Shown: positions 35,883 to 47,937 of the stretch, piece after piece
Numbering within the stretch: position 1 is the first letter of the stretch
Layout: every line of letters starts with the position of its first letter
Assembly (NCBI GenBank): GCA_026008535.1
Contig: BRKX01000009.1
Span: forward strand, 63,027,720 to 63,091,719
Direction of reading: 5' to 3'
From: Perilla frutescens
Lineage: Eukaryota; Streptophyta; Magnoliopsida; Lamiales; Lamiaceae
Length of the DNA stretch: 64,000 nucleotides
Translations under genes and position numbers: made by a program
The notes under the pieces: model-generated
Told to the model about the DNA's origin: nothing
Seen by the model: the letters and a program-made list of their open reading frames with translations, nothing else
Database searches by the model: none

Positions 35883-38740
35883 ATGATGATGCTTGATATA
35901 CTCAAAAATATGCAGGCATCATCAATTCTGCTCATCGTGTTCATACTAGCTTCCTCACCAACACTACTACTAGTTTCATCACAGAATACTAATTTTCCGG
36001 TAGCTAAGCCCAACTGCGACGATCGTTGCGGCGGCATAAGCATCCCATTCCCTTTCGGCACCGGCGAAGACTGCTACGAGAGCCGCTCTTTCTGGGTGAC
36101 TTGCAACCACACCGCCTACGATCCCCCAAAATTATTCTGGTGGAACACCTCAATCGAAATCACAGACATATCTCTCGACGGCCAGATGAAACTCCTGCAG
36201 TTCATAGCGAAAGACTGCTACGACCGCAACGGCGTCAGCTCCGACAGCAACAAGCCGTGGATAGAGCTCACGACGTACATGACGGTGAACAACACCGCGA
36301 ACAAGTTCACCATCGTGGGCTGCGACGCCTACGCCTTCGTCTCCGGCGACATGCTCGACCGGAGCTACATGACCGGCTGCACCGCCATGTGCTACGCCGA
36401 GAGCGATCTGATCGAAGGGTCGTGCATGGGCGTCGGCTGCTGCCAGACTCCGATACCGGGGAATGTTTCGAGGTTCGAGGTCGAGGTGAAGAGTTACCGG
36501 AATTATACAAATGTTTGGGACTTCAACAACTGCGGTTATGGCTTTGTTGTTGAGGAGAAGTCGTTCAATTTCTCGAGAGAAAATCTCACGAATTTGATGA
36601 ATGTTGAGAGACTTCCTGTAGTGGTGGATTGGGCTATTGGGAATGGCACGTGCGAGGATGCCGCCATGAACGGCGGCGCAAGCTACGCTTGTGTGAGTTC
36701 CAACTCCGGTTGTTACAAACCAGAAAACGGCTATGGATATCGGTGTCGTTGCAAGGAGGGGTATCAAGGGAATCCTTATCTCAACGATGGCTGTGTAGGT
36801 ATGGCTTCTTTCAAGAATTTGATGTTCATCATGTCTTTGTATTAACGAGGCAAAACCCTCTTTTTGGTCCCCGTTAACCCGTAAGTATAATTAAATGAAT
36901 AGAAATAAAAATGTATTTAATTAAAAAATTTTGAATTTTTTCATCGTGTTAACTTTTTTTATTTTCTTTTTTTTCAAAATAAAATAAAATTACAGCCTTT
37001 TATAAAAAAATTAACTTATTTTTTTTCAATTTTATTTATCTATTTTTAAAATTAAAAATTAAAAAATCTAACTAATAGTTTTTTTTAAATGACTTTTTAA
37101 TAAATTTTAATTTTTGATACTACATAGACCTCATTTTGACCGAATAAAGTGGAGGGGCCAATCCGGAAAAATTTATAAATACAAGGTTTTGCCTATTAAC
37201 CTAACTCAATGTTCATGGCTAAACTTTGACTATTAAATTTGCAGATATTAATGAATGCACGGACGAAACACGACACGATTGCACGAAGAGTGAGTACTGC
37301 TTGAATACATTAGGGAGCTACAGTTGTTCATGTCCAGAGGGATACTCTGGAAATGGGAGAGGAACAGATGGTTGCAAGATTGCCTCCAAAAAGCAGGATA
37401 TGAAAATTCCCTATATCTTAATTGGTAAATTATTACCTCTTTTTGTTTCAAACTCAAATGGCAATATATTAGTGTGAGAAAAGGATTCATTCTGGTATAT
37501 ATCTCAAGATTGAAGCAAATAAACAGGAGTTGCATTTGGGATAGCTGCTCTTCTACTTGCTGCTATCCTCTTTTACATGGAGCTCAAGAGAAGATCATCG
37601 AAAAACACAAAGCAAAAGCACTTTCTTCAAAATGGTGGCATATTACTGCAGGAGAAACTGATCAGTAGAAGAGAAGCTGGATCAACAGAAATGGTGAAGG
37701 TTTTCAGCTCATCTGAGCTAGAGAAGGCGACGAACGCCTTCCATAACAGCACGATCATAGGTGAAGGCGGCTTTGGCACCGTATACAAAGGCGTGTTAGC
37801 AGACAACAGAATAGTTGCTATCAAGAGGTCTAAAAGAGTTGATCTAGCCCAAATCGAGCAGTTCATCAATGAGGTGTTAGTTATGTCCCAAATAAACCAC
37901 AGGAATGTAGTTAGGCTGCTTGGCTGTTGCCTAGAAACAGATGTTCCTCTTCTTGTGTACGAGTTCATCAACAACGGCACTCTTTCTTCTCACTTACATG
38001 ATCAGGCCAAGGCCCGATTTCTTGATTGGGGCATGCGTTTGAAGATTGCTGCAGAGACTGCAGGTGTGCTCTCGTATCTACACTCTGCAGCTTCTACTCC
38101 GATCATACATAGAGATGTGAAGTCGGATAATATCCTTTTAGACCATACTTTCACTGCAAAGGTGGCGGATTTCGGAGCTTCGAAATTAGTTCCTCTGGAT
38201 CTCACTCAGCTGTCCACAATGGTGCAAGGGACTTTCGGATACCTTGATCCGGAGTACATGCAGACGAACCAGTTGACAGAGAAGAGTGATGTTTATAGCT
38301 TTGGAGTCGTGCTATTAGAGCTAGTAACGGGTAGGAGAGCATTAAGTTTCGATAGGCCAGCAGAGGAGAAAAATTTAGCCAACTATTTCCTTTCTATACT
38401 CAAACAAGACCTCTTATTTGAAGTTCTTGATGATAATATTGTGGGGTTGGAAAATATGGAGCAGATATCTGCAGTTTCTAGGCTTGCGAAAGAGTGCTTG
38501 CATGTGAAAGGCGAAGATAGGCCGAGTATGAAGGAAGTAGCAATGGAACTCGAAGGGCTGATAATCGGAGGGAAGCATTCGTGGGCAAGAAATGCAGACA
38601 ATGCAGAGGAGATGGAGTGTTTGCTTCAAAAGGATGGAGTAGTATTGAATCACTTTGCTAATGGTGATGGTAATAGTTCAAGTGTAGGATATGATAGCAT
38701 CAGGGATCATGTTCTTCTGCCAATCAGCGGTGGAAGGTGA
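35883..38740 (+). CDS. WAK-5: wall-associated receptor-like kinase, complete
   Basis: Exons 35883-36798, 37245-37424 and 37527-38740, all phase 1 and GT-AG, encode a predicted 769 residues. Exon 1 has a signal peptide (SSILLIVFILASSPTLLL), GUB_WAK domain (CDDRCGGISIPFPFG, GVGCCQTPIP) and EGF (YRCRCKEGYQGNPY). Exon 2 is a calcium-binding EGF (DINECTDET). Exon 3 has a transmembrane segment (FGIAALLLAAILFYME) and a kinase with GEGGFGTVYKG, VAIKRSKRV, HRDVKSDNILLD, DFGAS and the usual DPEYMQTNQLTEKSDVYSFG activation-to-subdomain-IX region. It is the only plus-strand WAK gene here and is therefore inverted relative to its paralogues. With WAK-2 it is one of two apparently intact members. Confidence 0.92.
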
Positions 38741-38895
38741 TTCATGTGTCGTGTCTTGTGATCTGTTCTTCCCGTCTGTTGTAATTTGGTGTTGCATCTC
38801 GTATTATCTTCTCTGTGTGTACTTGTATCAAGTTTGTGTTTAATTTAATTGATATCAGCGTGGAAGATCTGATATATAGTCTTATGTAAGAAAAT

Positions 38896-39030
38896 TAGGG
38901 GTGAGCAGAAAACCGAAAAAACCGGTTCAAACAAATTTCGGTCCATTAAATTCATTTCTTCCAATTCAGTCTATTTGATTTCAAGATTTTCAGACCAAAA
39001 TAAACCGAATAGAACGAATGCTCACCTTAA
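38896..39030. mobile_element. hAT-like MITE, 135 bp, AAGAAAAT duplication
   Basis: TAGGGGTGAGCA at the left and the complement of TGCTCACCTTAA at the right form the inverted ends. AAGAAAAT (38888-38895 and 39031-39038) is a perfect 8 bp duplication, the hAT size. The interior has CCGAA/AACCGG words. It lies in the gap between the convergent WAK-5 and WAK-6 3' ends. Confidence 0.8.
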
Positions 39031-39335
39031 AAGAAAATAATAATTTCATTTTCAACAATATATGCTACCACAACTATGATGATTTATTTATCTAAAACTT
39101 TACATAGGAGCACATTTCAATTGGAAACATGCTGATAACAGTATGTAATGTAGCATTAATAGATGCAAATCCCAAATTGTGAAAAATGATCAAGATTTTC
39201 AAAATCTTCATCTCCCTGCTTTCCACATAAGACTATCATATTCTACTGCATCATATGCAACATTTGAGCTATTACCTTCACCATTTGCAGAGGGATTTAG
39301 TAATCTACCATTCCATGAAAAACACTCCATCTCCT

Positions 39336-42189
39336 CTACATTGTCTTCATTTCTAACACATGAATTTTTCCGGCAAGCATCAAAGCTTCTAGCCCCGTTG
39401 CAACTTCTTTCATCATAGGCCTGTCTTCACCTCTCACATTCAAGCACCCTTTTGCAATCCTCGCAACTTCTGATATCCGCTCCATATTCTTATCCGGATC
39501 AATGTTAACATCAAGTATTTCAGACAAGGGATTTTGCTTCACTACATTAAGGAAAAAGTTAGCTAGATTTCTCTCCTCTTCTGGCTTGTTAAAGTTTACT
39601 GCTCTCCTACCTGTTATGAGCTCCAAGAGAACTACTCCAAAGCTATAAACATCGCTCTTCTCTGTCAAATGGTTCGTCTTCATATATTCTGGATCTACAT
39701 ATCCAAGCGTGCCTTGCACCATAGTAGATAACTGAGTGAGATCATGAGGAACTAGCCTTGAAGCACCAAAATCAGACACTCTAGCAGTGAAATTATGGTC
39801 TAGAAGGATATTATCCGACTTCACATCTCTATGTATGATCGGAGTAGAAGCTGCACCAGAGTGCAGATACGAGAGCACACCAGCAGTCTCCGCAGCAATC
39901 TTCAGACGCGTGTCCCAATCAAAGAAACGGGCCTTCACCTCATCGTGTATGTGAGAAGAAAGAGTGCCGTTGCTGATGAATTCATAGACAAGAAGAGGGA
40001 CTTGTGTTTCTAGGCAGCATCCGAGAAGCCTAACTATGTTCTTGTGGTTTACTTGAGAGAGAACAAACACCTCATTGATGAACTGCTGAGTTTGGTTTGG
40101 ATCAACCCTTTTAGCCTTCTTGATTGCAACCACTTTGTTATCTGGTAACAAGCCTTTGTATACGGTGCCAAACCCGCCTTGACCAAGTATCATACTGCTA
40201 TGGAAGTCTTTTGTTGCAGTTTGTAGATCAGATGAAGTGAAGATTTCAACCATGTTGGCTGATCTTCCCATTCTAGTGAGTTTTTCTTGTAACAAAATGC
40301 CTCCATTTTGGTGAAAGTTCTTTTGCTTGATCCTTTTCAATGATCTTCTCTTGAGCTCCATGTATAGTAAGATAGCAGCAAGTAGTAGAGCAGTGATCCC
40401 AAATGCAATCCCTACATATTTCAAGAAGCCATCATCAACAAATATATACTTTAGTTAGGGCTGGCAATTCGTGTTATCGTGTCAAACACTCACCCATTGT
40501 GTCGAAAATTGTCAGTCCTACTTAAGCATGCATAGGTTCCTTTAATTTCTACTTGTTCAATTCGAATCAAGAATATAATCAAGAATGTTAATATTTATAC
40601 CAATTAAGATGTAGTGTAACGTCATATCCTGCTTCTTCATGCAGCTTTCATCGTCTCTTCCGTTTCCAGAGTAACCCTTCGGACAAGAACATGTGTAATT
40701 CCCTTCTGTGTTTGTGCAGTATTCTCTTTTCAAACACTTGTTTAGAGCTGCATCTGCACATTCATCAATATCTACAAAAAAACATGCAAACACCCTCAGC
40801 TCCATCGTATCATATAAATAGGATTTCATTCAAATGAGGACTAGTGCTTCGTGTGTAAACGTGAAAACCGGCTTATTTAATTAGTGTATTTTTAGAGTTT
40901 TTCTTACTGTATTTTGGTGTTTTTTTTTAAATTTCTTTTTGTATTTTAATGCTAATTATTTTAGCAACAAAATACCTGGTTCAAATGAGAACCAATGCTT
41001 AGTGTGTAAACATGAAAATCGGCTTATTTAATTAGTATATTTTTAGAGTTTTTCTTACTGTATTTTGGTGCTATTTTTTAAATTTATTTTATATGCTTTT
41101 CTTATTGCATTTTAATACTAATTATTTTAGCAACAAAATATTATAAGAAAATTATTGAATCACTAAAATTACAATGAACAAGCTCGTTTTGCATTTACAT
41201 TCGAAGCACAGACCACAGTCCCTATTATAGCACGCTAAATCACTAAAATTACAGTGAATATGCGAGTTTTCGTATTTACACGCGAAGCACACTCCCTAGC
41301 ACGTACCTCGACAGCCGTTGATGAGATAAGGATTCCCTCGATAACCTCCGTGGCAACGACACCGATATCCGTCACCGTCGTCTGGTTCATAGCAGCCGGA
41401 GTTGGGACTGGCACACGCATAAGCACTGGTTGCGGTATTCATCTCGCACGTGCCGTTACCGATAACCCAATCCACCACGACGGGAAGAGCTTGAACATTC
41501 ATCAGATTTCTGGGCGAGATCAATCTGAAAGCAGCTTCCTCGACCACAAAAGCATAGGCACAATTATTGACATGATCACCATAGCTGGCCGTCGATTGAT
41601 TCTTGAGCAGAACCTGCAACTCCGAAACGTCCCCGGGAATAGAAGTCTGGCAGCAGCCGACGCCGTTGCATGGCCCCTCCGCCGCGGCGTCGCCGGAGTT
41701 GCAGGCGTCGCAGCTGTTCGTCTGGAACCTGTCCCCGTTTCGGCTCAACCCAATAATAAGGGCTTCGGCGTGGCAGCCCACGACGGTGAAGGTGTTAGCA
41801 GTGTTGTTGAATGTGAGGTGAATTGGCAGATTTACCCTCGGGTAGTTGAAGGAGACGAGATCGCCGTTTGCTCCATAACACTGCCGCCCTATCGACTGCA
41901 TCATCTTCATCTGCCCGTCTAGGGATATGTCGGTAATTTCAGTCGTCGAGTTCTGCCAGAATAGTTTTGGTGGGTTGAAGGAGTGGTTGCAGGTCACCCA
42001 GAAAATGGGGTTGTGGTAGCACTCCGGCGACGTTCCGGCGGGGTATGGGATGCTGATGTTGCCGCAGTGATCAACGCAGTTGGGCTTAGCAACTGGGAAT
42101 ATTGTTGTTGTTGCAGTAATTGGTAAATGAAACAAGGTAAATATGAAGAATATGGATATCAATATCATCATCGTCATCATCATCAACAC
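39336..42189 (-). CDS. WAK-6: wall-associated receptor-like kinase with frameshifted C-terminal tail
   Basis: Exons 41307-42189, 40601-40771 and 39336-40411. Signal peptide in frame (MMILISIFFIFTLFHLPI), GUB_WAK (CVDHCGNISIPYPAG, GVGCCQTSIP), EGF (YRCRCHGGYRGNPY), calcium-binding EGF (DIDECADAA), transmembrane segment (FGITALLLAAILLYME) and kinase (GQGGFGTVYKG, HRDVKSDNILLD, DFGAS). After LMLAGK the frame runs into a stop at 39336. In the neighbouring frame the family-like tail continues (RNEDNVEEMECFS ... MWKAGR) to a stop at 39208. Spacing fits loss of one base in the A-run at about 39368-39373. The kinase core is untouched, so the product may still work, with about 55 tail residues replaced by IHVLEMKTM. 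Confidence 0.85.
40456..40520. mobile_element. Short hAT-like MITE remnant in WAK-6 intron 2
   Basis: TAGGGCTGGCAATTCGTG and, on the other strand, TAGGACTGACAATTTTCGA face each other 65 bp apart. Confidence 0.5.
40840..41300. repeat. Repeated foldback-type sequence filling WAK-6 intron 1
   Basis: Two direct copies start GTGTGTAAACGTGAAAACCGG (about 40852) and GTGTGTAAACATGAAAATCGG (about 40999), each followed by TTATTTAATTAGT and TTTTTCTTACTGTATTTTGG. Inverted ends (GCGTGTAAATACGAAAACTC on the minus strand) lie near 41265-41290. The family is the same as the hairpin at 47706-47937. Confidence 0.6.
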
Positions 42190-42611
42190 AAATTAAATCA
42201 TATATATATAATTATATATATATATGTATGTATAATATATATGTATAGATGTATCATCGACTACTGTGATTATTTCTAGCTAGGGCTAATTGTGTAGTGT
42301 ATATATGTACGTGTTAGACATGCACAAACTCAAATGGTAGGACTTATATGGAAATATATATAGGAAAAGATTACATATGGGAATTGTTAGGATTTTGCAA
42401 TATCTTTTCTTGTTTGTTTATGTCTTCTTAATTAGGGTAATTACCTTTGCCATAATTTCATTTGCCTAACAATTATTTCAGTTTCATTATTTTATTTTAT
42501 TTTTCAAAAAGGAAATGTGATGTGTGGTAATATCTACGTACGTGCCACATCACCAAGTTTGACAGTCATTTCACATTGGATATAGTTTCACTAATTTATG
42601 GATAAATTAAA
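42190..42611. other. WAK-6 upstream region
   Basis: AT-rich, with (TA)n runs at 42203-42250. This should hold the promoter, but no element can be placed with confidence. Confidence 0.4.
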
Positions 42612-43624
42612 GGGTTAATTGCATGATTTAAAACAACGTTTAGACCGTTTTGCAATTTTTGCACAACGTTTAAAAATTTGCAATTCAATACACAATCTTT
42701 GATATTTTTTCAATTTTAACACCCCCAATTATTTACAGGTGAAATTGTATGATGTGTCCGATTAAAAATCCAATTGTACAATTTTCTAAATAAAAAATAA
42801 ATCCACATGTACACAAATACAAAGTTTGACTTTGTATATTATCTCTCTCTTCTCCCTACGTCTTCTCTCTCTCCACTAAAAACACATATTCTTTCTCTCA
42901 CCCTCCCTTCTCCATAAGAACTCGCCGTCGAATGGTGGTCGGCTGCAAAAAGTCATCATCGAAGATCTTCGTCTGGTAGGAAGTATTCTTAGAGAATTTT
43001 TGATTTGGACCAAAACCTGGATTTATTGCGATTGATTTTGGAGACATTTCTAATGAATTTTGCAAAATAAAGAATCAATTTTAATTAGAACGAATTATTC
43101 ATTTGTTTCCCTAATCTCCACAAATCTGTGTTTTTGACCTTCTTTCTCCCCCTCTTTCTGTTTTTTTTTTTATATGGAATTGGATGGGTGTGTTTATCAG
43201 TTGGTGTTCTGAGAGGTCTAGGTTCATTTACAGTGCAGTAGCTAGAGGGAAGGTGAGGGTTGGTGTTAGTGGTCGAATGAAAGAGTGGGGTTACATCGTA
43301 GGCATGGTCAAGCAGGGGGGGCGACTATTGTTGGTCGGCGAGGACTTGAGGGACCGTGAGGCGTGAAGGTGAGAGAGAGACTCGCGAGGTAGAGAGAAAG
43401 ACGTGGAAAAAAGTCAAACACGTGGCCTGTAGTGCAGACGTGGAGCATATGTGGCATGCAGATGTGAGAAGAAACAGAACACGTAGGATGATTTCACCGG
43501 AAAAACTTAAATGGTGTTACAATTGGAAAAATGTTAAAGGTTGTGTATTGAATTGCAAACTTTTAAACGTTATGTGAAAATTGCAAAATGGTGTAAACCT
43601 TGTGTTAAATATTGCAATTAACCC
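42612..43624. mobile_element. Mutator-like element, 1013 bp, 9 bp duplication
   Basis: Begins GGGTTAATTGCA and ends TGCAATTAACCC. The inverted repeats run about 135-145 bp at each end. TAAATTAAA is repeated perfectly at 42603-42611 and 43625-43633, the 9 bp size of Mutator insertions. The interior (about 42840-43480) is different in character, with a CT-rich leader-like tract followed by GC-richer sequence with short open frames. It could be captured host DNA (Pack-MULE). I do not recognise the source. Confidence 0.85.
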
Positions 43625-43651
43625 TAAATTAAAAGAATTGAAAATTACTTC

Positions 43652-45269
43652 ACTACAAGAAAAACCGGATATTCCTGCGGACCAGGGCCGCTGAAATCGG
43701 CCAAAAATCCGCTGGAATTAGGTAATTCCTGCGGGTATTCCAGCGGGCCCAGTCCGCAGGAAAAAGGGCCGATGGAATATTTCCTGCGGGTATTCCAGCG
43801 GGCCCAGTCCGTAGGAAAAAGGGCCGATGGAATATTCAAAATCCAGCGGGACAACTGCGGAAAAATTATTCCTGCGGACATTCCTGCGGATACAGACCCG
43901 TAGGAATCATAAAAAAATTATTGAGCAAAAAAGTTTTTTTTTTTTTGGCATTATCTGAGCCCACACAAGCCCCACACCACCACCGTGGCCACTCACAACC
44001 ACACACTAGCCCAGCCCCCTTGAGCCGTGCGGCCAGAGCCGGTAGGAGCCGCCCAACTATTGTATATAATTGCACATTAAATTGTAAATTGTGCTCTTAG
44101 GCTCCACTTAGCGAGATTAGAACCCTCGCCCTCCTGCTCGCGTAGGTAACACATTAACCACTGTACCAAACATGACTTATGTTCATACTTCCATATATTT
44201 TATATATATTATATATTTATTATGTTTTGCATTTTGTGATATACACACACACAAATAAAATAGAATAAAATATAATATAATATAGATTTTAATATAAAAT
44301 TTTGTAAAATAAAACGTAAATTTTTAAATGATATTTTTTAAAATTGTTTCTATTGAATATGATATAAAGGCATATAATACATGATATGCATAATTAAAGT
44401 GTAGTGAATATAATTATATATATATATATATTATGCAATGTAAAATAATAATTTGTGATATGTGTTAATTTCCTTGGACTTTTAGTCGTAAATTTTTTTA
44501 TTATGATTTTGTTTTATTCTTTCTAGCTACAAAATTTTAATTGATTAGTAAAAATCATACAAATTTAAAGATATAATTTTAAGAAATATAGTTGTTACTT
44601 TTATTTATTATATAATTAATCATTTAAAAAAAGATTGGAATTATGTCGAACTCTTGATGAAATTTATAAAAATAAAAAAAAATTATACATAATTTTTTAC
44701 TAAAGTTTCATCTATAATTAAAAATTAATAATAAAACTCTACACATATACATTATATTTTATTTTATTTTCCTAAATTTCTAATTAATTCTTTTTTTTTC
44801 TCCATTTGTTGCATTATTATTATTAAGGTCTTGTATCACTTAAAATTTACACAAATCTTTTGTGGATTATATTACGTTTGAATTGGATTGGGGAAATATC
44901 ATCAATTAATTGAATATGAATTATTTTGCAAAAGATAATAAATATAATTATGTCACATTTATACATTATTGTTTTAAAACAAAAAAATTAAAAATTAAAA
45001 ATTTAAAAATAAATAAAAAATATTCCAATGGAATTTTGGTGCCAAAATAATTGATAATATAGTGAAATTTAAATTAAGAGAAATAAAAATAATAAAATAA
45101 TTAAAAAATGATTCCAACGGGTGTTTCCCTCAGGAATACCCGTTGGAATTTTTTAAGAAATATTAAAAATTTATAAAAAATATAAATAATCCGTTGGAAT
45201 TTTCGCTGGAATTTTACAAAATTCCTGCAGAAAATTTACCCGCTGGAATATCCGGTTTTTCTTGTAGTG
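43652..45269. mobile_element. Non-autonomous CACTA element, 1618 bp, CTT duplication
   Basis: The left terminus is CACTACAAGAAAAACCGGAT and the right terminus is its complement ending CTTGTAGTG. CTT flanks both sides (3 bp, the CACTA size). Subterminal repeats TTCCTGCGG / CCAGCGGG occur many times near both ends. No transposase frame was seen. Confidence 0.93.
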
Positions 45270-45660
45270 CTTAAATATGCATGGCATGGCAAAGTACGTT
45301 TTTTTAGTTTTTATTTTTATTTTTTTGCTATTAGGTCTATTCTATATCATTCAAACATGTCACTACGATATGATATGAGGAAAAAAAATGTTAAAGTAAT
45401 AAAAAAATAAGAACAAAATACTTTTTTAGCAATTTTTATAAAATGTTGTTTTAGCAAAGAAGAAAAAGCTATTGTAAGGGTGTTAACGTTCCCTTAACGG
45501 GTTTATCTTTGCTGAAAAAATATGTTATATTTTTTTGAGAGAAAAAACTCAATAACAATTATATTTTAGGACCTTTTTTTTGCCTTAAAAAAGAAGGTCA
45601 TATAATTTCATTTTAGATTTTTCTTCCAATTTAATATTTACACTCATGATTCAGTTCTTA

Positions 45661-46196
45661 GGACATCTCCAGCGGAGACTTCAAACGCCTTTATGGCGTC
45701 TAATTATCCCTCCGGCAACGGCAAAGGGGACTATAAAATGGGGGAGAAGAGAGAGGCACGTCATTTTTTGGCGTCCCTCATTAGTCCCTCTCTCCTCAAC
45801 GGTATACATTTTTTATTTTAGTTTTTTGCTTTTTTTATGTTATTTTTGTATTGGTATTTCGTTTTTCATTTTGTGAATGTAGTTTAAAATTTATTTTGTA
45901 TTTTTTAAATAATGTGTTATAAATTAATATTAAAATTTGTTATATACACGTTCTATTAACGTGATGGATATCGTGAAACCACCTTTAGATAAATATAACC
46001 AATTTATCAGATAAACATTAAATTATTTAAACCACATAATTAAGATACTTAAATTAATATAAATATCTTAATAAATAATTTAATTATTAATGACACGTGG
46101 TCATTAATAAATCTTACATAGTATAAATTGCTCGAGATTCGGAATGACAATGGGTAACAGGTCCTACCCATTGCCATCCCTACAGTGGAGATGACC
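45661..46196. mobile_element. Tourist-like (PIF/Harbinger) MITE, TTA duplication
   Basis: GGACATCTCCAGCGGAGA and, on the other strand, GGTCATCTCCACTGTAGGG are the inverted ends. TTA at 45658-45660 and 46197-46199. About 536 bp, non-coding. Confidence 0.75.
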
Positions 46197-46382
46197 TTAG
46201 TGTTGACAAATGACAAAATGAACTTAGATTCTAAAAATTAACCTATGGAGTACTATACGTACTACAATTAAATTTAGAGTTAATTAATCCTCCATTTCAC
46301 CGTTTGTCATGGCCATTGGAGGGGGGAAAAGGGCAAAATAGTGTTTACCGTCTCCCACTGGGATGGTTTTAGATGATTCATT

Positions 46383-47217
46383 GGGAAAATGATTATTTTG
46401 GTACTTTATGTTTGGCCTCTTATCAATTTTGATACCTTACGTATTGCTTTGGTCAAAGTGATACCCTAACAATATATATTTTAGCCATTTTGGTCTCAAT
46501 TATCTAGAATAGCAGGTTTATAGGTTATATGGGTTATTTGTATAATTTCTTAAAGTTGAGGGATAAAAATTAAAATTTTAGAAAAATTATTTAATTTTTA
46601 TTTTTAAAAATAAAAAATATGTTTTCAGAATTAAAAAAAATTATAATATTTATTTAAAAAATAATGTTATATATTGTTTAAAAAAATTATATAAATTTTT
46701 AAAAAATTAAAATAAATATTTTATTAGAAAATTAAATAATTTAAATTTTTCAAATTGAAAAAAAATATATATAATTTTTAGAAAATCTAAAATTATAAAT
46801 TTTAAAAAAAAATTAAAAAAATTATAAATTTTCTAAAAATAAAATTATAAATTTAAAAAATTAAAACCATGATTTTTAAAAATAAATTATAATTTTTATA
46901 AAAAATAAAATTTATAAATTTTTTAAAAAAATTATAAATTTTAAAAAAATAAAAAATATTATATTTTTTAAAATAAATTAAATTATATAATTTTTTAAAA
47001 AAATTAAAGTTATTTAATATTTTTATTTTAATTTTGGTCTTTCAACTCTAAAAATTATAAAAATGACCCTAGTGACCTATAAACCTGCTATCACAGGTAA
47101 TTATGACCAAAATGGATAAAACAAGTATTGTTAGGGTATCATTTTGACCGAAACAATACATAGGGTATTAAAAATGATAATAGGTCAAACATAGGGTACC
47201 AAAATGACCATTTTCCC
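46383..47217. mobile_element. Long-TIR Mutator-like element, 835 bp
   Basis: Ends GGGAAAATG...CATTTTCCC with about 150 bp inverted repeats. Both arms contain ATACCCTAACAATA and AGCAGGTTTATAGGT. ATGATTCATT and ATGATTTATT flank it, a 10 bp duplication with one change. The core is almost pure A/T. Confidence 0.8.
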
Positions 47218-47705
47218 ATGATTTATTTATAAGTGAAACCTGAAATTCCATTTTGTTTATGGGAAAATCCAGGATATGATCTTTAGATACCTGCACATAT
47301 TTATTTCTTATCTTACCGAGCATGGGTGAATTTTTTATTGCTTGAATGAACGTGGTGAATTGGTGAGATCCAGGGGCGGATCCGTGGGGCTAGAGGGGGC
47401 GTTGTCCCCTTTATATATGTGTCTTTGTTTGCTGTTGGTAGGTTCGGACCGTTTTACCAACGACTGTGAATTTTTTTATCCACATACTATGATATGAGGC
47501 CCTTTAAATATTTTTATCGGGATCCATCAGTGGATAAGAATTGCGATTGAGATGGGCAGTGAAATGGGATATAGATGTGAATACAATTTATCGATGGTGG
47601 ATACAGATTAGATATTAGCAAGTTTATACTTTTTTTTATATTAGGATATGAGTTTGGAATTCATTTAATAACTTTGATGTATATAATACATGGAGTTGGT
47701 TTAAA

Positions 47706-47937
47706 TAAAAACTTATTTTGGTGTGTAAACTGCGGACTGTGCTTGTTTAGTGTATTTTTAGTGCTTTTCTTTATGTATTTTGGTGCTAATTTTTGCTAAT
47801 TTTTTTAATGCTTTTCTTATTGTATTTTGGTGCTAGATGTTTTTAGCACCAAAATACATAAAGAAAAGCACTAAAAATAAACTAAACAAGCACAATTCGC
47901 ACGTTTACACACCAAGATATGTTTTTATTATAACCAA
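47706..47937. mobile_element. Near-perfect hairpin (foldback) element
   Basis: Arms of about 83 bp, containing TTGGTGTGTAAAC, GTGCTTGTTTAGT and TTTTTAGTGCTTTTCTTTAT, are separated by a loop of about 60 bp. It would fold into a long stem. Same family as the repeats in WAK-6 intron 1. Confidence 0.75.

Noticed and set aside
36026..36767. Long overlapping ORFs on both strands across WAK-5 exon 1
   Set aside because: They are out-of-frame shadows of the GC-rich GUB-domain coding sequence and have no domain of their own.
44095..44165. tRNA-like gene (AGAACCCTCGCCC resembles a B box)
   Set aside because: No cloverleaf can be drawn by eye and it lies inside the CACTA element. Similar wording at 15570 is in another CACTA-like stretch.
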